The notes: generated by a model not told the origin, from the letters alone. A DNA stretch of 64,000 nucleotides from Candidatus Fermentibacterota bacterium (GCA_002748705.1 PDSZ01000020.1:68933-132932), one strand, 5' to 3'; positions 1-9,390 are shown, counted from the first letter of the stretch. Translations and numbers: made by a program.

Positions 1-1
1 G

Positions 2-1045
2 CTGGGTCTTAAGGACTACAGTACCGGAGGATACATTCTTAATCACCAGATGGTGGATGCCCTCAGGGCGGCAGGTCATCAGGTGGATGTTATTCATTAC
101 AGAACCATTCCTTCAGGATGCAGAGGTTCAAGGCTTAAAGGCTCATTTCATGTTCTCAGGAGGGTTCTCGCAGAAAAACCGGATCTTCTTGTGGTGAGCA
201 AGAGCTACAGCTTCATGATACCTCTCCGGCTTGCACTTTATGTACTTGATATTCCTCTTCTCTATATGGTTCATCACCTTGAGTGGCATGACAGAAGTGG
301 AGAGGCCTCCGGCTTTCGTAAGGGAATGGTGAAATGGTTCCTTGGCAGAGCTGACAGAATCTGGGTAAACAGCAGGTGCACCGCTTCAGATGTTGTATCA
401 CTGGGCATTTCCCCTGATATCCTTGAGGTTGTTCCTCCAGGTCTCGACGACTTTCCGGTTAAACCATATTCTGAAAGGGAATTGCCGCTGCGAATAATCT
501 CTGTAGGTACAGTATGTCCCAGGAAGGATCAGCTGACCCTTGTGAGAGCCTGCGGCATTATTCGGGAACTGGATTTTGTTCTGGAGATACTTGGAGATGA
601 AAGTGCCGATCCTGACTATTCCGCTGCTGTAAGGGAAGCGGCAGAAGCTGCAGGGATCTGGAATAAAACAATTTTCAGCGGACATGTATCAAGAGGCGAT
701 CTTGAAAAAAAGTATTCTGATAGCCATGTTCTTGCCAATCTATCCCGCTGGGAGGGGTATGGAATGGCTGCAGCTGAAGCTCTGAGAGCAGGAATACCTG
801 TTGTTGCGGCAGATGCAGGCGCTGTACCGGAACTTGTTACTTCCGGAGAGAACGGCTTCCTTGTTGAGCCTGGTAATGCTGCTGAGACAGCTTCGAGGCT
901 TCAGGAGCTTCTAACAGATGAAGAACTTAGAAAAAGAATGGCAGATGATGCATTGAGAAAAGGCAGAGGTCTGAACACCTGGAAGGCTTCAAAGGCTGCG
1001 CTGGTAAGACTGTCTGTAGAAACGGCCTTCGGAAAAGTCCGGTAA
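2..1045 (+). CDS. GT4-family glycosyltransferase (5' end outside window)
   Basis: Probably transfers a sugar from a nucleotide sugar onto a cell-envelope or glycan acceptor in the cytoplasm. The frame is open from base 2, and the residues before the first ATG (position 50) read as the glycine-rich N-terminal loop of GT-B enzymes, so the real start lies upstream of the window. The C-terminal half carries the GT4 pattern: a GTVCPRKDQ segment, then the E-x7-E motif in EGYGMAAAEALRAG and the AGAVPEL loop that bind the nucleotide sugar. It ends 11 bases before the aspartokinase gene. Donor and acceptor cannot be told from sequence. Confidence 0.85.
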   Translation: MGLKDYSTGGYILNHQMVDALRAAGHQVDVIHYRTIPSGCRGSRLKGSFHVLRRVLAEKPDLLVVSKSYSFMIPLRLALYVLDIPLLYMVHHLEWHDRSGEASGFRKGMVKWFLGRADRIWVNSRCTASDVVSLGISPDILEVVPPGLDDFPVKPYSERELPLRIISVGTVCPRKDQLTLVRACGIIRELDFVLEILGDESADPDYSAAVREAAEAAGIWNKTIFSGHVSRGDLEKKYSDSHVLANLSRWEGYGMAAAEALRAGIPVVAADAGAVPELVTSGENGFLVEPGNAAETASRLQELLTDEELRKRMADDALRKGRGLNTWKASKAALVRLSVETAFGKVR

Positions 1046-1055
1046 GGAGAGATAC

Positions 1056-2249
1056 TTGCCTGAAAAAAAGAAACTTGTTGTGGCAAAATTCGGTGGAACC
1101 AGCCTGCAAAGCGCTGAGTGCAGAGAAAAGGCTGTAGACCACTGCAGAGCCCTTATGGAGGGAACAGAGAAACTGATAATAGTGGTTTCCGCAATGGGCA
1201 GGCAGGGTGATCCCTATGCAACTGATTCACTGCTTAACCTGCTTTCTGAAGAATCAAGCACTGGGGAAAAAGACAGACTGATGGCCTGCGGCGAAGTTAT
1301 CAGTGCAATGGTCATGGCTTCTTCACTGCGGGCCGGAGGTCTTCAGGCAGAAGCTCTCACAGGCTGGGAAGCAGGAATAAAAACCGACGGTGTCGCAGGG
1401 AATGCCAGAATAGTAAGTGTAGAAACCTCTCTTATAGAAAAGGCTCTGGAGAGCGCTCAGGCAGTTGTAATTGCCGGTTTTCAGGGTGTTGACAGGCACG
1501 GAAAGTTGAACACCCTTGGCAGGGGAGGCGCCGACACCACTGCTGTGGTACTTGGCGTTGCTCTGAAAGCAGATGAGGTGCTTCTCTTCAAAACAGTTGA
1601 ATCAATCTACACAGCAGATCCTGAAAAAGTGCCTTTTGCAAAAAAACTCACAAGAATATCAGCTGAGGATTTAAGACATATGGCATGGCAGGGCGCAAAG
1701 GTTGTACACCCGAGAGCAGCTGAAGCATCCCTTTCTGCGGAACTGCCGATTCTGGTACGCTCATTCTGCTCAGGAAATGTGGTTACTGAGGTGGTGCCGA
1801 AACCTCTCGAGGATACCAGATACATAGTTGGAGTTGCCGCCGGTCCTGTGGTAAGCGGTTTTACAGTTGGAGGTTCCGGTAAGCCATCGGTTTTCTTTGC
1901 CCGGCTGTTCAGCAGAGTTGCAGCGTTGAGCGTCTCAATGGACATGTTCAGCGTATGGGGGTGTTCTGCTGCATTTACTGTGCCTGAAGGCGATACAGGA
2001 AAGGTCTCTGCTCTCATAGAAGAAATGGAATGCCCGTACACTGTAAAAGGTCCCTGTGCAAAGGTTTCCATAGTCGGAGCAGGAATGCACGGTCTGAAAG
2101 GGGTAATGGCAAGGTTCTGCCGGGCTCTTGATTCAGCAGGAATTGATGCTTTGCAGACAGTTGATTCCCACGCAACTATCAGTGCGCTGGTCAGCCTTGA
2201 AGACAGGGATTCCGCACTGGCGGTACTTCACAGGGAGTTTGTGGAATGA
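1056..2249 (+). CDS. Aspartate kinase (lysC/dapG type)
   Basis: Phosphorylates L-aspartate with ATP, the first step towards lysine, diaminopimelate, threonine and methionine. The protein (397 aa) opens with the KFGGTS nucleotide-binding motif, followed by VVSAMGRQGDPYATD, which resembles the Bacillus DapG-type monofunctional enzymes. The last ~130 residues have the glycine/valine pattern of the tandem ACT domains that bind feedback amino acids. No homoserine dehydrogenase domain is fused. The start is TTG with AAGGAGA 5 bases upstream. Its stop overlaps the uppP start (ATGA), so the two are likely co-translated. Confidence 0.93.
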   Translation: MPEKKKLVVAKFGGTSLQSAECREKAVDHCRALMEGTEKLIIVVSAMGRQGDPYATDSLLNLLSEESSTGEKDRLMACGEVISAMVMASSLRAGGLQAEALTGWEAGIKTDGVAGNARIVSVETSLIEKALESAQAVVIAGFQGVDRHGKLNTLGRGGADTTAVVLGVALKADEVLLFKTVESIYTADPEKVPFAKKLTRISAEDLRHMAWQGAKVVHPRAAEASLSAELPILVRSFCSGNVVTEVVPKPLEDTRYIVGVAAGPVVSGFTVGGSGKPSVFFARLFSRVAALSVSMDMFSVWGCSAAFTVPEGDTGKVSALIEEMECPYTVKGPCAKVSIVGAGMHGLKGVMARFCRALDSAGIDALQTVDSHATISALVSLEDRDSALAVLHREFVE

Positions 2250-3031
2250 CTTGGCTTGAAGCTGTTGTTCTGGCTGTTGTTCAGGGGCTTACAGAGTTTC
2301 TTCCTGTGTCCAGTTCAGGGCATCTTGCTCTGGCTTCACAGGTGATGGCGGTTCCTGAAAGCAGCATAGCTTTTGAGGTGGTTCTGCATCTTGGTACACT
2401 GATGGCAGTTATTGCATTTTACCGGAATGACCTTCTTGAAATGATAACGGGAATTTTCAGAGGCAGGCGCAGCAGCATTGTTCTTGCTCTGCTCCTTTGC
2501 GCAGCAACTGTTCCTGTTGCAGCGGCCGGTCTTCTTGCAGGAGATTTTATTGAAGGTCTTTTTCACAACACCCTTTTTGTCTCCGGAGCCCTTGCCTTTA
2601 CCGGTTTCATTCTCTTCTTCCTCAGCGGTTCCAGCCCTGATGCTTCCAGAGAGGTGTCCCCTAAGCAGGGTATGCTTGTGGGGCTTTTTCAGGCACTGGC
2701 TCTATTTCCAGGTGTTTCCAGATCCGGAACCACCATATGCACCGGCCTCAGAGTTGGTCTCTCCAGGGAAGAGGCGGCCAGATTTTCCTTTCTTCTTTCA
2801 ATCCCTGCCATTATCGGTGCTGCGGTGAAGGAACTCCCTGATGCCAGTTGGTCTGTTTCCGGTAATGTGCTTGCAGCGGGTTTTCTTGTCTCTGCTGCAG
2901 TGGGTTTTCTGGCTCTCTCTGTTCTTGTAAGGTTTGTGAAAAGAGGCAAGCTGAAGGGTTTTGCCTTGTACTGCTGGAGTGTTGCTGCAGCAGGTTTTTT
3001 ATTCAGTATTACCGGTGCACAGGGTCTATAA
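2246..3031 (+). CDS. uppP: Undecaprenyl-diphosphatase
   Basis: Integral membrane phosphatase that recycles undecaprenyl pyrophosphate to the monophosphate carrier used for peptidoglycan and O-antigen synthesis. At 261 aa it has the usual BacA/UppP length, multiple hydrophobic segments, and both family signatures: the N-terminal QGLTEFLPVSSSGHL region and PGVSRSGTT in the middle. The ATG overlaps the aspartokinase stop by 4 bases. Pairing with an aspartokinase gene is not functionally obvious beyond both feeding cell-wall synthesis. Confidence 0.95.
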   Translation: MTWLEAVVLAVVQGLTEFLPVSSSGHLALASQVMAVPESSIAFEVVLHLGTLMAVIAFYRNDLLEMITGIFRGRRSSIVLALLLCAATVPVAAAGLLAGDFIEGLFHNTLFVSGALAFTGFILFFLSGSSPDASREVSPKQGMLVGLFQALALFPGVSRSGTTICTGLRVGLSREEAARFSFLLSIPAIIGAAVKELPDASWSVSGNVLAAGFLVSAAVGFLALSVLVRFVKRGKLKGFALYCWSVAAAGFLFSITGAQGL

Positions 3032-3130
3032 CCTCTTCAGATTTGTGCTGTTGTTCCAGCGGATTTTGTTTTTGTAACTCTTGAGTATGCAGGACAGTTC
3101 GTAAACGATTTGTTGGCAGACACCTTGAAC

Positions 3131-3149
3131 ACGGCAGAATGATTGCCGT
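3131..3149. promoter_or_regulatory. Short inverted repeat in uppP-TPR gene spacer
   Basis: ACGGCA and TGCCGT are separated by 7 bases in the 182-base spacer between uppP and the TPR gene. It could be a weak transcription-termination hairpin or an operator. No T-tract follows. The rest of the spacer shows no gene. Confidence 0.25.
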
Positions 3150-3213
3150 TAATATGTCCGGTATTTATGTTTTCAGCGGTAAACTGTGAAATTAAAATAA
3201 AGGAGACCTTGGC

Positions 3214-5973
3214 TTGATCCTTCTTCTGGCACTTCTCTCTGTATGGCCTGCAGACTGGTATGGTTATTACGCCTCCATGGACTGGTACAGGCTTGAGCAG
3301 ACACTGCCTGAACTGGAAGCAGCCGGAGAACATTCTGTTCGTTCATTAACCCTTTATCTTGCCGGGCTGTCTGGAGCAGAAGAATCTGCAAGGGCTGCCG
3401 TCAAGGCAGACAGTACCGATTTCAGAGCCTGGACAGCTCTTGCCCTTATTGAAATGAATCAGAACCCCTTCAGTGCAGAAAGCCTTTTCTCAAAGGCATT
3501 CGCCTTCGCAGAAACAACTGACCCGATACTTGAAGAGGTATACGCATACTGGCTGATCGGGCAGAATAATCCTGAACTTGCCGTGGAGCACGCAGCTTCT
3601 GCAGTGGCAGCAGACTCGCTCTTTGCCCCTGGCTGGCTCACATTGACCCGGGCTTTATCAGAATCAGGCAGAGCATCTGAAGCCGCTGAAGTTTCCCTCA
3701 GGGGTACCGAATTACTCCCTGAATGTACCGAATTGCTCCTTGAGCATGGAGAAGCACTGAGACTTTCCGGTGATGCAGTGAATGCTCAAAGAGTCTACCG
3801 TAAGGTGATTCAAGATGCTCCTGAAATGATAAGAGCCTATTCCGGTCTGGGGCTTCTGATGGAGGAATCCGAAAGATACGGAGAAGCTCTCAAGCTTTAC
3901 CGGAACCTTCTTGACATTGCGCCTGATTACTCCTGGGCATGGGGACAAGTCGGTGATTTGCTTTTGCGAATGGGAAGAGAATCACAGGCTGACAGTTCAT
4001 TCAGAACAGCGGTGGAACTTTCTCCTGATTACACCTGGGCTCTGTTCATGCTGGGAAGAATAAGAGGTACAAGGAATCCTGAGTCTGCAAAGGAGCATCT
4101 TTTAAGGGCGATAGAGTTGAACCCTGATTACCTGGAAGCCTGGCAGGAGCTTGTTTTTGTTTATGAATCCCTTGACGAACTCTCCTCTGCTGAAGCTGCC
4201 CTCAGGCGATGTATCGAACTTGAGGATAGTGCCTGGCTTAACGGTGAACTTGGGTGGGTTCTTGAGAGCATGAACCGTTTTTCCGATGCAGCAGTCTGCT
4301 ACGAAAGGGGAGTTGAGCTTGATTCCCAGTACCTTTACGGATGGCAGAGAAGGGGCGATCTCTATCTCGCTGAAGGTGAACTTGAACATGCTGAACAGTG
4401 GTTCAGTACTGCCCTTGAGCGGCTCAAGGAACCTGATCCCTGGATAATGCAGAGTCTTGGCAGGCTTCTGGCAGGCAGGGGGAAACCTGATTCTGCTCTG
4501 GTTCTCTTTCAGGGAGCGCTGGCAGTTGACGGAACAAACTGTACCCTCGCACTTGATGCAGCCAGGTCACTGGTTGAGCTGGAGGAATACGCAGCTGCTC
4601 TGAGTACTCTGGACAGCTGTTTTTCCCTTCAGGGTTGCGACTCTCTGGTGTGTATGGCTGAGAAACTGCTTATTCTGGAGGCCATGGGAGAGGACATCTC
4701 ATTTAAGGCGGAATCCCTGAGTGCAGTCTTTCCAGACCTTTGGATCAATGGAGGCTGGAGTGCTCTGGAGAGTCATTTCACAACCAGAGCTGTTCAGATG
4801 GCGGAAAGGGTATCAGTTTCTTCCCTGACTGAGCCATGGAGTATTATCAGCCTTGCTGATCTTAATGGAGAGCTTGGCAGAGAAGATAAGCAGCTTCAGT
4901 TCTATTTACTTGCAGATTCAATGCCTGATCTCACAGTTGAAGCTGCGATAAGAATCGCAAATTTCTTTTTTCAGCGTGAGATGTACGAAGAATCAATAGA
5001 ACTCCTTTCAGGTATTCAGAATGAACAGGAATGGTCAGAGGATCTCGTTACAGCCCTGGCAGAAGCCTATCTGTTCAATAACGATCTGGATACGGCTGAA
5101 GAACTCCTTCTGGAAATAGTTGAAAGAAATCCCTATTCCATTTATTCCATCTGCTACCTTGGGCTGATTCAGGAAAATCGCGGAAACCCTGAACTTGCAG
5201 CAGAAAAGTACCTTGAAGCTCTGCGGCTTGAACCGGGATACGGTTATGCAGAAGACAGACTGCGCTACATATCAGGAGAAAACTATGACCCTGCCTGGCG
5301 AAGAGATCTGAGCAGAACTTATGAATGGGCTCTCTGGTTTGATCTCTCTTCCACCGGAGGTAACACAGAAGAGCAGGACATAGGAGGCGGAGGAAGCATA
5401 GCCTATAACTACAGTGAGAGAGGAAGTTCTGTGGAACTGGAAACAAGAGGCCGTGTTCAGATAAAGAATGATGTGGACCAGAGAAGAACAGCCTGGGCTT
5501 CCATTTCAGGTGAACACTTTCTTACTGATAATATTTATGCAGGTGGAAGCGTAAGCTGGGACAGGCAGCCTCTTACTGTAAGACCCTGGCAAGTGAGTTC
5601 ATACATTGCAGCAGGCTGGAAGAGCTGGCCGCGCTCCTGGATATGGATTGCTCCGGAGGCAGGAGCAGGCCTTGTGAATACAAAATGGAGCGTTCACTCC
5701 AGCAGAAGAGATATCTGGACAGTTTACGGTTCACTGAACCTTTGGGCCAGAGGTTCAGTAAATTGGCTGCCTTCTCTGTGGCTGTCAGCCAGTATATATG
5801 CTCCCCCTGAGAATGTATATGAGATGGTTGCCAATGGAGTGGCTGAACTTGAGTTCTATCTTCCTGGTCCGCTCTCTCTTGTTCTCGGTTCTTCCCTTGA
5901 CTATACAAGCAAACCTGTTGTGGACACCTGGAAGGAACTTGATTCAGAGATTTACCTTCGCTTAAGGATGTAG
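3214..5973 (+). CDS. TPR-repeat protein with C-terminal outer-membrane-barrel-like domain
   Basis: A 919-aa protein with a short hydrophobic N-terminus (probable signal peptide). A long array of tetratricopeptide repeats covers about residues 40-690, recognisable by recurring A/G-Y-P patterns such as PDYSWAWGQVGDLLLRMGR and NPDYLEAWQELVFVYESL. The last ~220 residues change to alternating, aromatic-rich beta strands resembling DUF481/YdiY-type outer-membrane barrels (ending in YTSKPVVDTWKELDSE). The likely role is an outer-membrane-anchored scaffold for protein assembly or export. It starts with TTG preceded by AAAGGAG. No recognised enzyme motif. Confidence 0.8.
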   Translation: MILLLALLSVWPADWYGYYASMDWYRLEQTLPELEAAGEHSVRSLTLYLAGLSGAEESARAAVKADSTDFRAWTALALIEMNQNPFSAESLFSKAFAFAETTDPILEEVYAYWLIGQNNPELAVEHAASAVAADSLFAPGWLTLTRALSESGRASEAAEVSLRGTELLPECTELLLEHGEALRLSGDAVNAQRVYRKVIQDAPEMIRAYSGLGLLMEESERYGEALKLYRNLLDIAPDYSWAWGQVGDLLLRMGRESQADSSFRTAVELSPDYTWALFMLGRIRGTRNPESAKEHLLRAIELNPDYLEAWQELVFVYESLDELSSAEAALRRCIELEDSAWLNGELGWVLESMNRFSDAAVCYERGVELDSQYLYGWQRRGDLYLAEGELEHAEQWFSTALERLKEPDPWIMQSLGRLLAGRGKPDSALVLFQGALAVDGTNCTLALDAARSLVELEEYAAALSTLDSCFSLQGCDSLVCMAEKLLILEAMGEDISFKAESLSAVFPDLWINGGWSALESHFTTRAVQMAERVSVSSLTEPWSIISLADLNGELGREDKQLQFYLLADSMPDLTVEAAIRIANFFFQREMYEESIELLSGIQNEQEWSEDLVTALAEAYLFNNDLDTAEELLLEIVERNPYSIYSICYLGLIQENRGNPELAAEKYLEALRLEPGYGYAEDRLRYISGENYDPAWRRDLSRTYEWALWFDLSSTGGNTEEQDIGGGGSIAYNYSERGSSVELETRGRVQIKNDVDQRRTAWASISGEHFLTDNIYAGGSVSWDRQPLTVRPWQVSSYIAAGWKSWPRSWIWIAPEAGAGLVNTKWSVHSSRRDIWTVYGSLNLWARGSVNWLPSLWLSASIYAPPENVYEMVANGVAELEFYLPGPLSLVLGSSLDYTSKPVVDTWKELDSEIYLRLRM

Positions 5974-6230
5974 AACCGGCACTTCTTTCGCAGCAAAAGT
6001 TTCTGCTTTCTGTGCAGTCACAAAGCCAGTAACTGCAGGGATTGCCTGAAGGGATATTCTTGCAGTCTCACCGGAAGATGGAGTCATAATTCTTGAGAAA
6101 AGCGCTTTTCGTGAAATATTCAGGCAATGCAGATTTATCGGCCCCAGGCCTGTTACTGTTACCTCAGGTGCAGGGTACTGTAAGGATACCACTGAGAGAA
6201 TCTGATTATAATTCCAGGCTCAGCTCCTGA
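5974..6230. other. Gene-poor stretch with short open remnant
   Basis: No complete gene is visible between the TPR gene and the permease gene. On the plus strand about 6051-6203 stays open for ~50 codons, encodes a plausible C-terminal peptide (contains VIILEKSAFREIFRQC and RFIGPRPVTVTSGAG) and ends at TGA 6201-6203. It has no start codon with a ribosome site. It is probably decayed coding sequence; family unknown. Confidence 0.3.
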
Positions 6231-6371
6231 ATGATCAAAACCGAATACTTTGACCTTGCTTCCCATGGCAGACAAAGAATATTCGCTTTCCGTCGGGAAG
6301 CACTGTCACAGGCATTCCAGGCACTTCAATTAAACCCAGGCGGAAGAGCCCTTCTGCGAAGTAACCCTTAA
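6231..6371 (+). pseudogene. N-terminal remnant, possibly of a PLP aminotransferase
   Basis: A 46-codon open frame with an ATG but no Shine-Dalgarno sequence. Its peptide (FRREALSQAFQALQLNPGG, then RALLRSN) resembles the N-terminal helix and loop of DegT/DnrJ-type aminotransferases, where 'alxxAlxalgl.pGd.VlvPs' is typical. It stops at TAA just where that domain would continue, so I read it as a truncated remnant rather than a small gene. Chance resemblance is possible. Confidence 0.3.
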
Positions 6372-6405
6372 CTGTGCTGCCAGTTTTCTTATTTCAGATC
6401 CATGT

Positions 6406-7689
6406 CTATCTGCGCAACAGTTCTGTTACCGGTGTTGAAAGAATTTTTCTGAAGAAGAACCATGCTGAGGCAGTTGATGTAAGAAGCACAAGCCCCAGCC
6501 CTGCAGACATCCATCCAACAGGGAAGACTGCCAGTGAATCCACTGCAATGGCCAGTGCAGGAACCAGAGAGAGCATCACTCTGCTCACAGCAGCAGCAAG
6601 GGCGCATCCGGCCAGACCGCCTGTAACGGTTGTTACAAGGGACATCAGGAATATCTGAAAGGCAAAGATGGAAACCAGTCTTTTACGGCTTGTTCCCAGG
6701 GCAACCAGTACTCCCAGTGCATAGGAACGATTTCTCAGGTCTGCAACCAGCGTATGTATGGCACTGGCCATCGCAGAACCCAGTATGGCAGCTGCCAGTG
6801 CGCCCAGAGCAGCTGTGACAACCCCTACCAGAAGCTCTGCTTTCTGTGCAATACCTCTGCGGGTCTCAGCCTGAAGGCCAAGAGACTCTGCATACCTGAC
6901 TATCTCAGGCACATCCTCAGCCTTTTCCGCTGTTACCATAAGAGCACTGTATGTGTGTTCTTCATCAGGAAGCCATGTTGCATTGATTTCCTCCACCAGT
7001 TCAATGGGAACTGCCAGTGCAAAAAGTGCCATGTTTCGCGATGTACCGACTATCTCTGCATTTACCGTTACCGGAGGAGCCTGAAGAGAAGTGAGGGAAC
7101 TGCTTCCTATGTTTATTCGGCATTCAAGACCTATAACCCCTTCGGGCGTCAGCCCCATCAGCCCGTTGGACTGGGCAAAACCGGCATTGTAAAGTATCAA
7201 CAGGTTTTCAGAGAGAATTATGGGCAGAGGCTTTGCCGAGCTGTCCTGAAGTGTATAGTTCCAGTCAACATGGCTGAGTACAGAATCAGGAACAAAGGCA
7301 TCGGTAACCCCTTCAAGGGTTATGTCAGTATAGTAGTTTCTGCCGCCGAGAAGACCTCTCAGGTAAGCTGGAACATGTGCGTACACCTGGGGATCAATAC
7401 GGTTTACCAGAGTATGAGAGGAGAGGGAATCAAGAATGTGTTCCGTTATCTCCTGTCCGCCCTGTTCAGTTTGAAAGAACCCTGCCTGAACACCAAGCGG
7501 CGTCACCCGAACCTGCTCTTCCGGCAGATCAGTTGCGAGGAACCGCTGAAGGATTTTACCTGTTCCAAGACCGATTGAAATGAAGAAGACAAGAAGCAGT
7601 GATGCAGCCAGAAGCATGCCCTGGCTGAAGATGTAGTCTTTCCAGTGTCCTCTGTTCCAGAGGGAAACAGCCTTACGCATGTTCTTCAT
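6406..7689 (-). CDS. ABC transporter permease, FtsX/MacB/LolC-like
   Basis: Membrane subunit of a type VII (MacB/LolCE-like) ABC transporter, which uses ATP binding in the cytoplasm to move substrates or lipoproteins from the periplasmic face. One transmembrane segment lies near the N-terminus (about residues 20-45), followed by a ~230-residue periplasmic domain (MacB-PCD-like), then three hydrophobic helices at the C-terminus with the FtsX-like pattern (SYALGVLVALGTSRKRL). The ATG at 7689, with GAGGGG just upstream, is preferred to GTG at 7704; both overlap the end of the ATPase gene. Encoded last in a lipoprotein-ATPase-permease operon. Confidence 0.85.
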   Translation of the reverse strand: MKNMRKAVSLWNRGHWKDYIFSQGMLLAASLLLVFFISIGLGTGKILQRFLATDLPEEQVRVTPLGVQAGFFQTEQGGQEITEHILDSLSSHTLVNRIDPQVYAHVPAYLRGLLGGRNYYTDITLEGVTDAFVPDSVLSHVDWNYTLQDSSAKPLPIILSENLLILYNAGFAQSNGLMGLTPEGVIGLECRINIGSSSLTSLQAPPVTVNAEIVGTSRNMALFALAVPIELVEEINATWLPDEEHTYSALMVTAEKAEDVPEIVRYAESLGLQAETRRGIAQKAELLVGVVTAALGALAAAILGSAMASAIHTLVADLRNRSYALGVLVALGTSRKRLVSIFAFQIFLMSLVTTVTGGLAGCALAAAVSRVMLSLVPALAIAVDSLAVFPVGWMSAGLGLVLLTSTASAWFFFRKILSTPVTELLRR

Positions 7690-8344
7690 GAAGCACCCCC
7701 TCACTCAACCTGAGAACCCTGTCAGCACCTGTCAGCACCCTTCTTGAATGAACCACTGCAATAAGAGCAAACCCCTTTTCCCTTCTGAGTGAATCCAGCA
7801 GATCAAAGAGCCCTGTTTCGCTCTCTTCGTCAAGGCTGGCTGTAGGCTCGTCTGCCAGGAGTATTGAGGGATCGTTCACAAGGGCTCGGGCAGATGCCAC
7901 CCTCTGCCGCTCACCTCTGGAGAGGAATCTGGAGGGAGTGTCATCTATACGCAGGTTAAGCCTTTCCATAATGGACATTGCGTTCTGTCTTACAGCACGG
8001 CTATCTGTTCCTCTGAAGATTGCAGGCAGAAGAATGTTGTCCAAAGCAGGCAGGTTGGGAAGCAGATAGAAATCCTGAAAGATAAAACCGAGCATGTTTC
8101 TTCTCAGTTCTGACAGCTCTTCTGCTGAACATCTGCTTATGTCCCTGCCGCCGACGGTCAGTTCACCTGAATACTCAAGATCAAGAGTTCCAAGCACTCC
8201 CAGAAGGGTTGATTTACCAGCTCCGCTTCGTCCGGTGACAGCGCAGAACTCACCCCGGCTTATCTGCAGGTTGAGATTGTTCAGAACCTTTCGGTTATCA
8301 AACGATCTAGTCAGTAAAGCCGCTCTGATAAGCGGTTCTTTCAT
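7673..8344 (-). CDS. ABC transporter ATP-binding protein, LolD/MacB-like
   Basis: Cytoplasmic ATPase (223 aa) that powers the downstream permease. Walker A is GRSGAGKST. The Q-loop is in FIFQDFYLLPNLPALDNI, whose FQ.F.LLP pattern is typical of the LolD/MacB/FtsE group. The signature reads LSRGERQRVASARAL (LSxGE), Walker B is ILLADEPTASLDEES, and the H-loop follows (VVHSRR). The gene overlaps the lipoprotein gene by 4 bases and the permease gene by about 17, implying translational coupling and a fixed complex. Confidence 0.9.
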   Translation of the reverse strand: MKEPLIRAALLTRSFDNRKVLNNLNLQISRGEFCAVTGRSGAGKSTLLGVLGTLDLEYSGELTVGGRDISRCSAEELSELRRNMLGFIFQDFYLLPNLPALDNILLPAIFRGTDSRAVRQNAMSIMERLNLRIDDTPSRFLSRGERQRVASARALVNDPSILLADEPTASLDEESETGLFDLLDSLRREKGFALIAVVHSRRVLTGADRVLRLSEGVLHEEHA

Positions 8345-9174
8345 AGGCTCATTCCTTCCAGGAGGGTGAATACCAGTGCAGCAGCGCTGTCGGGATTCAT
8401 GCCTGTGTTCTCAGCGGCAACCTCAATTGTTACTGTACCTGCCTCTTTTCTGGCAACAGCGAGAGAGAGGAAAATGCTGTCTCCAGGCTCATCAGGCCAG
8501 TTGAGCCCTGCAGTGAGCGCCGCAGGTTTCAGCTCTGCAGTGAAATCTTTGTAGTTCTGCCACCATGAAAGCTGCCTTTCAAGGGGCAGAAAAGAGAGGA
8601 ACCCGAACAGGTTTCCCGGGACAAGCACCGATATGTGGGCATCCTCCGGCAGAATACTTCCCAGAGCAGTATCTGCCGCCATGGAATTGTCCTCATCAAG
8701 GTCAAGCCATGTTCCTATGGTTATGTGTGGAGCCGGGCCGAGATAAATAGCTGTCCACCCTTTTCTCTCTGCAACTGAAGCCCTTGCGTATCCCTGTTGG
8801 TTAATAAGGTCGACTCTGTTCTCTTCCTGCCTGGGATCCAGGTCAAGCTGCCTGGCTGCAAGAGCAGAAGCATATTGTTCTGTTACATCTTCAGAAAGAA
8901 GCAGCAGCTGGGGTTCCAGGCTGGTGATGTCTATACCTACAAGGGCCACTCCAACCGGTCCGGACTTCAGAAGGGAATCAGCAAGTTCGAATTCCGGAAT
9001 GCTTTCCGAGAGGAGACTTCTGGTGTCCTGATTAAGACCGTCTTCCAGATGAACAAGCAAAAGAGCTGTTTGAGGAACCATTTTAAGCTCCGGAACGGGG
9101 CTTTCCCCTCCGCAGGCTGCCAGCAGAAGAATAGATGCAATACATATTATTGCAGCAGAGTGTATTTCGTTCAT
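8341..9174 (-). CDS. Lipoprotein of unknown function, ABC-operon partner
   Basis: 277 aa with an N-terminal signal peptide and lipobox (ILLLAAC followed by GGES), so it is probably lipidated at Cys21 and sits at a membrane. The remainder is soluble, with DUF3352-like flavour (PQTALLLVHLEDG near the mature N-terminus), but I do not recognise the family firmly. It is first in the operon with the LolD-like ATPase and FtsX-like permease, overlapping the ATPase start by 4 bases. That suggests it is the transporter's periplasmic accessory or its cargo. Confidence 0.7.
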   Translation of the reverse strand: MNEIHSAAIICIASILLLAACGGESPVPELKMVPQTALLLVHLEDGLNQDTRSLLSESIPEFELADSLLKSGPVGVALVGIDITSLEPQLLLLSEDVTEQYASALAARQLDLDPRQEENRVDLINQQGYARASVAERKGWTAIYLGPAPHITIGTWLDLDEDNSMAADTALGSILPEDAHISVLVPGNLFGFLSFLPLERQLSWWQNYKDFTAELKPAALTAGLNWPDEPGDSIFLSLAVARKEAGTVTIEVAAENTGMNPDSAAALVFTLLEGMSL

Positions 9175-9276
9175 ATTGCTATCTCTTTCTCCAAGAGTTA
9201 TTGTTGCATTTCCAACAGGGGATTATGAATAAAAAACATTGATACAGAAAGGGACTGAGAAAACCAGGCTGTTGAC

Positions 9277-9306
9277 TTGACGCTTACACGGTTTGTTTAG
9301 TATTAT
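9277..9306 (+). promoter_or_regulatory. Probable sigma-70 promoter of tRNA-tuf operon
   Basis: TTGACG (9277-9282), an 18-base spacer, then TATTAT (9301-9306), placing the start of transcription about 5 bases before the first tRNA. A second possible -35 (TTGACT, 9272-9277) overlaps it. No other good promoter is seen before tuf, so the tRNAs and tuf are probably one transcript. Confidence 0.55.
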
Positions 9307-9317
9307 CGGTGCTCTGT

Positions 9318-9390
9318 GCTGGCGTAGCTCAATTGGCAGAGCAGCTGATTTGTAATCAGCAGGTTGCGGGTTCAAGTCCCATCGCCAGCT
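9318..9390 (+). tRNA. tRNA-Thr (anticodon TGT)
   Basis: Complete cloverleaf: acceptor GCTGGCG pairs with CGCCAGC (9383-9389), anticodon TGT at 9351-9353 in a TTTGTAA loop, T-loop GGTTCAAGTCC, discriminator T9390. CCA is encoded at 9391-9393. First of a four-tRNA group upstream of tuf, the same position as thrU in E. coli. Confidence 0.96.

Noticed and set aside
6754..7578. 274-codon plus-strand frame opposite the permease
   Set aside because: Composition is a shadow of the minus-strand permease, which has clear ABC-permease features and operon context.
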